In this document: positions 1-7,991 of the stretch, in pieces
How positions within the stretch are numbered: position 1 is the first letter of the stretch
Layout: each line of letters begins with the position of its first letter
Assembly (NCBI GenBank): GCA_025360685.1
Contig: JANYBR010000223.1
Coordinates: 1-8,298 of the forward strand
Source of the DNA: Pseudomonadota bacterium
GTDB lineage: Bacteria > Pseudomonadota > Alphaproteobacteria > Micropepsales > Micropepsaceae
Reading direction: 5' to 3'
DNA length: 8,298 nt
Made by a program: the position numbers and the translations under genes
Notes under the pieces: model-generated
The model's database searches: none
Told to the model about the DNA's origin: nothing
The model's input: only the letters and a program-made list of their open reading frames with translations

Positions 1-308
1 ACCTGATTCAGTCGAATCGGATCACGCTCCAGATTTTTGAACCAGCGCGTAATCCAACAGCGAGCCGTCAGACACGTCGCCGATTTGCGCTCTAGTTGTC
101 GGCCGCGTACGCTCGCGCCTGTTTAAGTACGTCATGAACTATTGCTACATCACGATCGTAGTCGAGGATTCGACTGACGACTGGACCAAGCTGCGCGCCA
201 AGGCGGCCGACAACTAGAGCGCAAATCGGCGACGTGTCTGACGGCTCGCTGTTGGATTACGCGCTGGTTCAAAAATCTGGAGCGTGATCCGATTCGACTG
301 AATCAGGT
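1..308. repeat. Perfect 106-bp inverted repeat with 96-bp spacer
   Basis: Bases 1-106 are the exact reverse complement of 203-308, with no mismatch over 106 bp. The spacer is 107-202. Pairing stops abruptly at the inner edge (107 and 202 do not pair). The outer edge is cut by the window start, so the left arm may extend further left. The right arm carries the last codons of the short frame ending at 217 plus the whole non-coding stretch up to 7 bp before the CcmI-like stop. The left arm repeats all of this in the opposite orientation, including a T5 run (34-38) mirrored by an A5 run (271-275). Such identity suggests a very recent fold-back duplication, or a chimeric join if position 1 is a contig end. 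No transposase or classical insertion-sequence ends are visible. Confidence 0.93.
134..217 (+). CDS. Short ORF (27 aa) or 3' remnant of a truncated gene
   Basis: An ATG frame of 27 codons plus TAG begins MNYCYITIVV and ends LRAKAADN. Third positions are mostly G or C, as in the real genes nearby, which suggests true coding sequence. I do not recognise the product. The same frame stays open upstream to a TGA at 38-40, and the codons just before the ATG (reading RLFKYV) are also coding-like. The ATG has no convincing Shine-Dalgarno. I therefore favour the C-terminal end of a longer protein whose upstream part is replaced at 106/107 by the inverted copy of downstream sequence. A free-standing small protein is possible but less likely. 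Its last codons and stop lie inside the right arm of the inverted repeat, and it converges on the CcmI-like gene. Confidence 0.35.
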   Translation: MNYCYITIVVEDSTDDWTKLRAKAADN

Positions 309-317
309 TGCGCTCTA
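215..317. repeat. 103-bp convergent intergenic unit bounded by TAGAGCGCAA inverted ends
   Basis: The unit starts TAGAGCGCAA (215-224) and ends TTGCGCTCTA (308-317), a perfect 10-bp terminal inverted repeat. Each end begins with the TAG stop codon of a flanking frame: the plus-strand short ORF (215-217) and the minus-strand CcmI-like gene (315-317). The right end contains a nested palindrome, 280-315, with outer arms GAGCG/CGCTC and inner arms GATTC/GAATC around GACT. On the plus strand several remaining positions can form G-U pairs. A second, inverted copy of most of the unit is present at 1-94 within the large inverted repeat. It resembles short palindromic intergenic elements of alphaproteobacteria, but I cannot assign it to a named family. 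Confidence 0.6.
271..315 (-). terminator. Putative intrinsic terminator for the trmJ / CcmI-like operon
   Basis: Read on the minus strand, the palindrome 315-280 (GAGCG and GATTC arms pairing with GAATC and CGCTC) begins within the CcmI-like stop codon. It is followed four bases later by a T5 run (complement of 271-275). Hairpin plus T-run in the correct order supports rho-independent termination. The stem is interrupted by an internal loop on this strand, so its strength is uncertain. The mirrored copy at 1-38 has the same hairpin half and T-run on the plus strand. Confidence 0.45.
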
Positions 318-1187
318 AAGACCAAGCGCCTTTTGTTCGGCGTTGAGCGCGGCAACCTGATCGGGCTGCGCGGCGACGGCTTTTCGGGCATCCGTCAGCG
401 CAGCACGGGCCTTTTCCGTGTCGCCGAGCACCGCATAGGCGCGGATCAATCGCTGCCAACCTGCGCCGTCGTCGGGATGGGCTTTCAGCCGCGCCGCGAG
501 GCCGGCAACCATGGCTGAAATGTCCGGTGCCGCGCCGTTTTGCGCGGAAAGCGCTGCGATGCGGTCGACCAGGTCCTGATGCACAGCCGAGTCCGCCGGC
601 ACATCGCCGAGCAGGTCCTTCCACAAGCCGAGCGCCTTGCTCGCGTCGCCGCGCGAGGCGGCAGCAAGGCCGAGAAAATAGCGCGCCGCCTTGTCCTTCG
701 GATCGCCAGCAATCGCCTGCGTGAACGCCGCCTCTGCCTCCGGAGTGACCGCGCCAGACGCTTCCTGGGTCAAGGACTCGCCATAGGCCGAATACAGAAA
801 CGATTCCACGTGCCCGCTTGCCTGAGATGCGTTGATCGCACGCCCAAAAGCCTTGGCCGCATCGCCGGGATCGCCGGCCGTGAGGTAGGCGCGCCCGAGG
901 ATGGCCCAGCCGCGCGGATCGCCGGGGCGATTGCGCACCACGGCGGCCAGCCGGCCGATCAGTGAGTTGAGATCACGCGCATCGTCGCCCTCGAGCGCAC
1001 GGATTGCCAGCGCCGGATGGCCAAGTTCCAGATACAGCGCACCGCCCGCGCCCAGCACGAACAATGCAGCCGCGGCCGCCAGCACAAAGCGCCCGCGATC
1101 GCTCCGTCCGCGGATGATTGGCGAGGCGACAAAGGCTGCGGCCATCGCGCCGACGAGCGCAAGAATGATGTATGTGAGAATGGTCAT
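315..1187 (-). CDS. Short-loop CcmI/CycH-like membrane TPR protein
   Basis: A 290-aa protein with two N-terminal membrane helices (about residues 4-25 and 33-55) joined by a short basic loop (RGRSDRGR), followed by a tetratricopeptide domain probably in the periplasm. TPR-like segments lie at about 88-122, 150-192 and 226-270. The segment after helix 2 (LELGHPALAIRAL) and the C-terminal repeat (GAGWQRLIRAYAVLGD) match the CcmI/CycH/NrfG family. CcmI presents apocytochrome c to the haem-ligation machinery. Members are usually about 350-400 aa with a long cytoplasmic loop between the helices; that loop is almost absent here, so a strict CcmI role is uncertain. The start ATG overlaps the trmJ stop as ATGA (1184-1187), with a weak AAGG upstream. 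An open frame continues to 1469, but that extension is antisense-like and lies inside trmJ, so I rejected it. No ccm genes are adjacent. Confidence 0.8.
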   Translation of the reverse strand: MTILTYIILALVGAMAAAFVASPIIRGRSDRGRFVLAAAAALFVLGAGGALYLELGHPALAIRALEGDDARDLNSLIGRLAAVVRNRPGDPRGWAILGRAYLTAGDPGDAAKAFGRAINASQASGHVESFLYSAYGESLTQEASGAVTPEAEAAFTQAIAGDPKDKAARYFLGLAAASRGDASKALGLWKDLLGDVPADSAVHQDLVDRIAALSAQNGAAPDISAMVAGLAARLKAHPDDGAGWQRLIRAYAVLGDTEKARAALTDARKAVAAQPDQVAALNAEQKALGL

Positions 1188-1933
1188 GCGCCTTCGGGCG
1201 GCCTGCGCCGGTACTTGCCTTTCGCCAGCGCCACGATGACACCGCGCAGGGTGCGCACCTCCTGGTCCGTCATGTCGGCGCGGTTCAGAAGCGCCCGCAG
1301 GTTGCGGATCATCGGCGTTTCCTTGCTCGGCGGATACAGAAAGCCGCTCTTCAGCAGCTCCTCCTCGAGATGCTCGAAGAGCTGGATCATCTCTTCGCGC
1401 GTGGCCTTCTTGGCGACCGGACCGTGATCGATGCGCATGGCAGGCGTCGCGTCCATGGCGCGAAACCATTCGTAACAGAGCAGCACCACCGATTGGCCCA
1501 GATTGATCGAGGAGAACTCCGTCGTCGGAATGGTGACGACGGCGCTCGCCAGGGAGATCTCGTCATTGTCGAGACCCGAGCGTTCGCTACCGAACAGGAT
1601 GCCGCAGCGTGTGCCGTCCGCTGCTGTCTCGCGCAGGCGGCGTGCAGCTTCGAACGGTGTCAGTACCGGCTTGGTCACGCCGCGCTCGCGTGCGGTGGCG
1701 GCCACGACAAACTGCAGATCGCCTAGTGCCGCTGCCGCATCGTCGTAAAGTCCGGCTTTGTCCAGGACGTCCACCGCGCCCACGGCCATGATGCCGGCCT
1801 TCTTGTTCGGCCAGCCGTCGCGCGGGGCTACGATCCGCAGATCGAACAGCCCAAAATTCTTCATTGCGCGCGCCGCTGCGCCGATATTCTCGCCCAATTG
1901 CGGCCGGGACAGGATGATGACGGGAGCGCTCAT
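1184..1933 (-). CDS. trmJ: TrmJ-type tRNA (cytidine/uridine-2'-O)-methyltransferase
   Basis: A 249-aa SPOUT-class methyltransferase of the TrmH/SpoU superfamily. These use S-adenosylmethionine bound in a trefoil knot; TrmJ methylates the ribose of nucleotide 32 in the tRNA anticodon loop. All three superfamily motifs are visible. Motif 1 is at residues 10-29 (RP then ENIGAAARAMKNFGL, with N16 and the catalytic-type R22). Motif 2 is FGSERSGL at 114-121. Motif 3 is SSINLGQSVVLL at 141-152. The C-terminal helical extension (about 175-240, EEMIQLFEHLEEELLKSGFL then MIRNLRALLNRA) is typical of TrmJ and argues against a short TrmL protein. Length fits the family. The ATG at 1933 has only a weak ribosome-binding site. 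The stop overlaps the downstream CcmI-like start by 4 nt, so the pair is probably translationally coupled. It is divergent from icd across an 81-bp gap. Confidence 0.92.
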   Translation of the reverse strand: MSAPVIILSRPQLGENIGAAARAMKNFGLFDLRIVAPRDGWPNKKAGIMAVGAVDVLDKAGLYDDAAAALGDLQFVVAATARERGVTKPVLTPFEAARRLRETAADGTRCGILFGSERSGLDNDEISLASAVVTIPTTEFSSINLGQSVVLLCYEWFRAMDATPAMRIDHGPVAKKATREEMIQLFEHLEEELLKSGFLYPPSKETPMIRNLRALLNRADMTDQEVRTLRGVIVALAKGKYRRRPPEGA

Positions 1934-1941
1934 TTGTGGCT

Positions 1942-1970
1942 TTGACGGGTTTGCGGACCCCCGCTATACC
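1942..1970 (+). promoter_or_regulatory. Sigma-70-type promoter for icd
   Basis: TTGACG at 1942-1947 and TATACC at 1965-1970 are separated by exactly 17 bp. The -10 is embedded in GCTATACC, which fits the CTATA-like alphaproteobacterial -10. The predicted start near 1977 gives a leader of roughly 38 nt to the icd ATG. The complementary TATAGC (1963-1968) could serve as a -10 for divergent trmJ, but its -35 match is poor. Confidence 0.65.
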
Positions 1971-2002
1971 CCGCGCCAGCCCGCTTTCCGAGGCCCATCT
2001 AT

Positions 2003-2014
2003 CAGGGAAAAGTC
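2003..2014 (+). promoter_or_regulatory. Shine-Dalgarno site of icd
   Basis: CAGGGA (2003-2008) lies six bases before the ATG at 2015, which is good spacing. It fixes the start of isocitrate dehydrogenase and agrees with the family N-terminus (MDKIKVANPVVELDGDEMTR). Confidence 0.7.
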
Positions 2015-3226
2015 ATGGACAAGATCAAGGTTGCCAATCCGGTCGTCGAACTCGACGGCGACGAGATGACCCGCATCATCTGGGCGCTCATCCGCAACAA
2101 GCTGATCCTGCCCTATCTGGACATCAAGCTGGAATATTACGACCTCGGCATCGAGCACCGCGACGCCACCGCCGACCAGGTGACCATCGACGCTGCCGAG
2201 GCCATCAAGAAGCACGGCGTGGGCGTCAAATGCGCTACCATCACGCCCGACGAGGCGCGGGTGGAGGAATTCAAGCTCAAGAAGATGTGGAAGTCGCCCA
2301 ATGGCACAATCCGCAACATCCTGGGCGGCGTGATTTTCCGCGAGCCGATCATATGCACGAACGTGCCACGCCTGGTGCCGGGCTGGACGCAGCCCATTGT
2401 CGTCGGCCGTCATGCGTTCGGCGACCAGTATCGCGCCACCGATTTCCGCTTCGCGGGCAAGGGCAAGCTCTCCATCAAGTTCGTCGGCGAAGACGGCAAG
2501 GTGATCGAGCACGAGGTGTTCGACGCGCCGGGCTCCGGTGTCGCCATGGCGATGTACAATCTCGACGACTCGATCCGCGATTTCGCGCGCGCTTCGCTCA
2601 ACTACGGAATCCTGCGCAAGTATCCTGTGTACCTGTCGACCAAGAACACGATCCTCAAAGCCTATGACGGCCGCTTCAAGGACATTTTCCAGGAGGTCTA
2701 CGAGGCCGAGTTCGCCGCGAAGTTCAAGGAACTGGGCATCACATATGAACACCGCCTGATCGACGACATGGTGGCGAGCGCGCTGAAATGGAGCGGCGGC
2801 TATGTCTGGGCGTGCAAGAATTATGACGGCGACGTGCAGTCCGACACGGTGGCGCAGGGATTCGGCAGCCTTGGCCTGATGACATCGGTACTCCTGTCGC
2901 CCGACGGCAAGACGGTGGAAGCCGAGGCCGCGCATGGCACGGTCACACGCCACTTTCGCGAGCATCAGAAGGGCAAGGCGACTTCGACCAATTCGATCGC
3001 CTCGATCTTCGCCTGGACGCGCGGCCTGGCGCATCGCGCCAAGCTCGACGGCAATGCCAGGCTCGACAAGTTCGCGCACACTCTGGAGAAGGTCTGTGTC
3101 GACACGGTCGAAGCCGGCTTCATGACCAAGGACTTGGCATTGCTCGTCGGCCCCGAGCAAAAGTGGCTGACGACGGAAGGCTTCCTCGACAAGGTCGACG
3201 AGAATCTGAAGAAGGCGATGGCATAG
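2015..3226 (+). CDS. icd: NADP-dependent isocitrate dehydrogenase (eukaryote-like type)
   Basis: A 403-aa cytosolic TCA-cycle enzyme that oxidatively decarboxylates isocitrate to 2-oxoglutarate and makes NADPH. It belongs to the homodimeric class shared by alphaproteobacteria and eukaryotic IDH1/IDH2, not the E. coli Icd class. The substrate-binding residues sit at human IDH1 numbering: S94, N96, R100 and R109 around KSPNGTIRN, R132 in GRHAFGDQYR, and Y139. The catalytic lysine is K210 (STKNT). Metal ligands are D250 (or D251), D273 and D277. The IDH/IMDH signature is at about 269-288 (NYDGDVQSDTVAQGFGSLGL). The NADP region follows at about 308-330 (HGTVTRH through KATSTNSIAS). Full length, with no missing key residue. 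It is transcribed alone from the promoter at 1942-1970; no strong terminator is visible in the 146 bp to the VOC gene, so read-through is possible. Confidence 0.97.
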   Translation: MDKIKVANPVVELDGDEMTRIIWALIRNKLILPYLDIKLEYYDLGIEHRDATADQVTIDAAEAIKKHGVGVKCATITPDEARVEEFKLKKMWKSPNGTIRNILGGVIFREPIICTNVPRLVPGWTQPIVVGRHAFGDQYRATDFRFAGKGKLSIKFVGEDGKVIEHEVFDAPGSGVAMAMYNLDDSIRDFARASLNYGILRKYPVYLSTKNTILKAYDGRFKDIFQEVYEAEFAAKFKELGITYEHRLIDDMVASALKWSGGYVWACKNYDGDVQSDTVAQGFGSLGLMTSVLLSPDGKTVEAEAAHGTVTRHFREHQKGKATSTNSIASIFAWTRGLAHRAKLDGNARLDKFAHTLEKVCVDTVEAGFMTKDLALLVGPEQKWLTTEGFLDKVDENLKKAMA

Positions 3227-3360
3227 CGCCAATGTTCCAACCGGACCTCCACCCGGTCAGCCAGATTCTGTCAGCAGTATGCATGTGCTTCGGACATACC
3301 TCTTCTGCATAATTGTTCTTGATTCGTTCTTCTCGGTTGGATAGGTTTCCCGGCCAAACT

Positions 3361-3366
3361 GGGGAG
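3361..3366 (+). promoter_or_regulatory. Shine-Dalgarno site of the VOC gene
   Basis: GGGGAG at 3361-3366 sits six bases before the ATG at 3373. It decides the start of the VOC protein against a TTG at 3313 that would add 20 residues unlike the family and has no ribosome-binding site. Confidence 0.7.
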
Positions 3367-3372
3367 TTGAAA

Positions 3373-3753
3373 ATGATCGGATATGTGACGATCGGCGCGA
3401 AAGACAGCGAAGCGTCGGGAAAATTTTATGACGCCGTGTTCTCGGCCTTCGGGCATGAGCGCAAATTCGCCGATGGCGGCTGGATCGGCTATGGGCCGAA
3501 GGGCAAGGAAGAAAACAGCGTTTTTGTCTGCCCACCCTTCGACAAACAGCTGACCTCGTTCGGCAACGGCATGATGATCGCGTTCAAGGCCAAGGACGCC
3601 GACGAGGTGAAGGCGGCGCACGCGGCCGGCCTCAAGAATGGCGGCAGGGACGAAGGCGCGCCCGGCTATCGTCCGCCGGAAAAGCAGAGCTGGTACGGCG
3701 CTTATCTGCGCGATCCTACCGGCAACAAGATCTGCATCTACTTCACGGCCTAG
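3373..3753 (+). CDS. VOC-fold (glyoxalase/bleomycin-resistance-like) small protein
   Basis: A 126-aa protein with the vicinal-oxygen-chelate layout: the first beta-alpha module MIGYVTIGAKD with KFYDAVFSAFG (residues 1-27), a central GMMIAFKAKDADEV (66-79), and the closing GAYLRDPTGNKICIYF (109-124). The length is normal for a single-domain VOC protein, which would dimerise. VOC enzymes usually bind a metal through His/His/Glu. The equivalent positions here appear to be Y4, M68 and C121, so a classical metal site looks absent. MIGYVT-type VOC proteins with similar substitutions are, from memory, common in rhizobia. The substrate is unknown. The gene follows icd after 146 bp holding only weak promoter-like matches (for example TTGATT at 3319-3324 with a poor -10). 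It converges on the channel gene; its TAG stop is followed at once by AGC, as at the 217 and 315 stops. Confidence 0.88.
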   Translation: MIGYVTIGAKDSEASGKFYDAVFSAFGHERKFADGGWIGYGPKGKEENSVFVCPPFDKQLTSFGNGMMIAFKAKDADEVKAAHAAGLKNGGRDEGAPGYRPPEKQSWYGAYLRDPTGNKICIYFTA

Positions 3754-3783
3754 AGCCGACTCAGGTTGGCGCACGTTCCCGTT

Positions 3784-3860
3784 GGCCCTCGCCCTTCGAC
3801 AGGCTCAGGGTGAGGGCCAAGTTCAATCCCTCATCCTGAGTTTGTCGAAGGATGGAGGGC
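3784..3860. repeat. REP-like long hairpin between convergent genes, probable bidirectional terminator
   Basis: Arm 3792-3816 (CCCTTCGACAGG then CTCAGGGTGAGGG) pairs with 3828-3852 with four differences in 25 positions. Three of these become G-U pairs in plus-strand RNA. After a one-base bulge, GCCCTC (3785-3790) pairs with GAGGGC (3855-3860). The left half also folds alone: GGCCCTC (3784-3790) pairs with GAGGGCC (3812-3818), continued by a G-T pair and CCCT/AGGG. The TTCGACAGGCTCAGGGTGAG core is a widespread alphaproteobacterial intergenic repeat. It lies between the VOC stop (3753) and the channel stop (3864), filling most of the 110-bp convergent gap, so it probably terminates or stabilises both transcripts. 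The wobble pattern favours folding of the plus-strand RNA. Confidence 0.82.
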
Positions 3861-3863
3861 GCG

Positions 3864-5086
3864 TCAGCGAGGCGGCGGGTCGGCGACCTCGAGCGCCTCT
3901 CTGAGGTCCTCTGACGACAGCGGTCCGACAGAATCTCGAGATTGTTCGGCCGCCAGCGCGGCGAACTGTTCCTTGAGGCCCGGCCGCTTGCGCAGCAGGC
4001 CCTCGAAGTCGTGCGCCGAAAGCGCCAGCAGGCGCGACGACGTCACCGCGATGATCGTGGCCTCGCGCATGGATTCGTGCAGAAGCGCTAGTTCGCCGAA
4101 GAAGTCGCCGCTGGAAAAACGCAGCTTGCGGCCCGGCAGCTGGACTTCGATCTCGCCGGCGACGACGAAGTACATGGCAGCGGCGTGTTCGCCCGGACCG
4201 GAAATAATGTCGCCGGCGCTGACGGCCTGCGCCCGCAGCATGTCCATCATTTCGCCGACGGTCTGCGCGTCGAAGCCCTTGAACAGCGGTACCCGCGCCA
4301 GCATGCCGAACGTCACGACGAAGTCACGTCGATGAATTGAATTGGCGAATCCCGTGGCCACGATGCCGACAGGTAAGGCGGCCAGACCGAGGCCGACGAT
4401 CATGGTGATCCCTGCAACGAGGCGGCCAAGCGAGGTATGCGGTACCGCATCGCCATAACCCACAGTGGTCAGGGTGGAGACGGCCCACCACATCGCGCTT
4501 GGAATCGTGCCGAAGATCTTCGGCTGTAATGCGCCTTCGACCGCGTGCATGGTGGCCGCGGCCAGCACCATGGCACAAAGAAAAAGTATCAGGCTGCCGT
4601 AGAGCGCTCGCCGTTCCTCCACCAGCACGCTGGCCAGTGCCGACAGCGCAGGCGAGTAGCGCGCAATCTTGAGCAAGCGCAAAAGCCGCATGAGGCGCAG
4701 CACCCTAAGATCGATGAACGGCACGAAAGGTGCGAGCAGCGCCGGCGCGATCGCCAGAAAATCGATCACCATCAGCGGACGGCTGGCGAAGTAGAGCCGC
4801 CCGACAAACGGTCCGCGTTCGCGGACGGAGGGATCTTCAGGTGCCGTCCACAGCCGCAGAAAATATTCGAGCGCAAAAGCGGCAATCGAGATGAATTCGA
4901 AAATCCGCAAGCTGAGGTCGTACTCGAAATCGAATTGCGGCATGCTCTGCAGGGTGTAAGCAATGACGTTGAGCGCGATCAGCGCGATCAGGGTGGCCTG
5001 CACCGCCGACCCCAGCGGCCCGCCCATTCGTCCGCCTTCCAGTACGAGATACACTCGTCGGCGCAAGTCCTCTTCGGATGCAGGCT

Positions 5087-5090
<4 letters not shown>
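3864..5090 (-). CDS. Voltage-sensor K+ channel with C-terminal cyclic-nucleotide-binding domain
   Basis: A 408-aa six-helix channel. S1 is about 28-49, S2 61-81 (EYFLRLW), S3 104-125 (VIDFLAIAP), S4 127-145, S5 164-186, the pore helix and filter 195-214, and S6 223-250. S4 carries a positive residue at every third position: R129, R132, R135, R138, K141 and R144. The filter is TTVGYGD (208-214), the potassium signature. A short linker leads to a cyclic-nucleotide-binding domain (about 266-380) whose phosphate cassette is GDFFGELALL with ligand arginine R342. It resembles MloK1 of Mesorhizobium in layout but has a fuller voltage sensor. Expected role: inner-membrane K+ conductance gated by cAMP or cGMP and perhaps voltage. 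The GTG start overlaps the alaS TGA (GTGA, 5087-5090) without a clear ribosome-binding site, implying coupling to alaS. M22 is an alternative start. Confidence 0.93.
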
Positions 5091-7747
<2,657 letters not shown>

Positions 7748-7753
7748 GGCCCG

Positions 7754-7783
7754 GTTTTAGCCTTCGCAAGCTGCGATTGTCAT
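7754..7783 (-). promoter_or_regulatory. Candidate alaS promoter, possibly leaderless
   Basis: Read on the minus strand, ATGACA (complement of 7778-7783) and TAAAAC (complement of 7754-7759) are 18 bp apart. They match the -35 consensus in 5 of 6 and the -10 in 4 of 6 positions. Six bases separate the -10 from the alaS ATG, so transcription would begin at or next to the start codon. The -35 falls in the outer arm of the palindromic repeat. This is inference only. Confidence 0.28.
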
Positions 7784-7888
7784 CCCGGCCGAGCGCAGCG
7801 AGAGCCGGGACCCATCAGGCCGCGTGTCCGTGGGTCCCGGATAGCCGCCCCGCTCGCTTCAGCTCGCGGACCTGCTTCCGGGATGACA
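7778..7888. repeat. 111-bp branched palindromic repeat (REP/BIME-like) between recA and alaS
   Basis: Outer arms TGTCATCCCGG (7778-7788) and CCGGGATGACA (7878-7888) are perfect complements. Inside them CGAGC (7790-7794) pairs with GCTCG (7862-7866), GCGAG (7798-7802) with CTCGC (7853-7857), and a perfect 10-bp stem CCGGGACCCA (7805-7814) with TGGGTCCCGG (7831-7840). The result is a long, mostly collinear stem with internal loops. GTCATCCCGG with GAGCGCAGCGAG is a familiar intergenic repeat signature in Hyphomicrobiales. It probably acts as a dispersed palindromic element affecting transcript ends or nucleoid binding. No coding sequence is seen in it. Confidence 0.85.
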
Positions 7889-7903
7889 GTCACCGGGAAT
7901 GAA

Positions 7904-7937
7904 CGAAGGGGCGCCCCGTGGCGGGAGCGCCCCTTCG
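7904..7937 (-). terminator. Terminator-like hairpin downstream of recA
   Basis: CGAAGGGGCGC (7904-7914) and GCGCCCCTTCG (7927-7937) form a perfect 11-bp GC-rich stem with a 12-base loop, 54 bases past the recA stop. In the recA direction it is followed by TTCATTCCC, a weak U-tract, so termination is likely but may be incomplete. A small extra inverted repeat (TCGTTCC 7944-7950 with GGAACGA 7965-7971) lies between it and the recA stop. Confidence 0.6.
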
Positions 7938-7991
7938 CCGGAGTCGTTCCCTCATGCCAATAAAGGAACGAACGCAGTGGCGGACCCGGCG

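Noticed and set aside
1..308. Insertion sequence or transposon at the left edge
   Set aside because: The 96-bp spacer cannot encode a transposase, no target-site duplication is visible, and the arm borders do not match typical element ends.
1188..1469. 94-residue N-terminal extension of the CcmI-like protein
   Set aside because: It lies wholly inside trmJ in another frame, is Arg/Gly-rich, and would put a non-signal segment before the membrane helices; the ATGA overlap gives the natural start.
1963..1991. Divergent trmJ promoter using TATAGC
   Set aside because: The -10 match is fair, but the -35 (TCGGAA) matches at only three of six positions, so I did not list it as a feature.
1964..3232. 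Long minus-strand open frame (about 422 codons) covering icd
   Set aside because: It is antisense to a perfectly conserved isocitrate dehydrogenase, and its translation shows no recognisable domain. Long antisense frames are expected in GC-rich genes.
3240..3257. ACCGG/CCGGT inverted repeat after icd as a terminator
   Set aside because: Only five base pairs with an eight-base loop and no T-run after it.
3277..3299. GTATG/CATAC inverted repeat as an operator upstream of the VOC gene
   Set aside because: Five matching bases per arm with an unpaired interior; chance level for this length.
3313..3372. 20-residue extension of the VOC protein from a TTG
   Set aside because: No ribosome-binding site and no family similarity; the ATG at 3373 has GGGGAG at good spacing.
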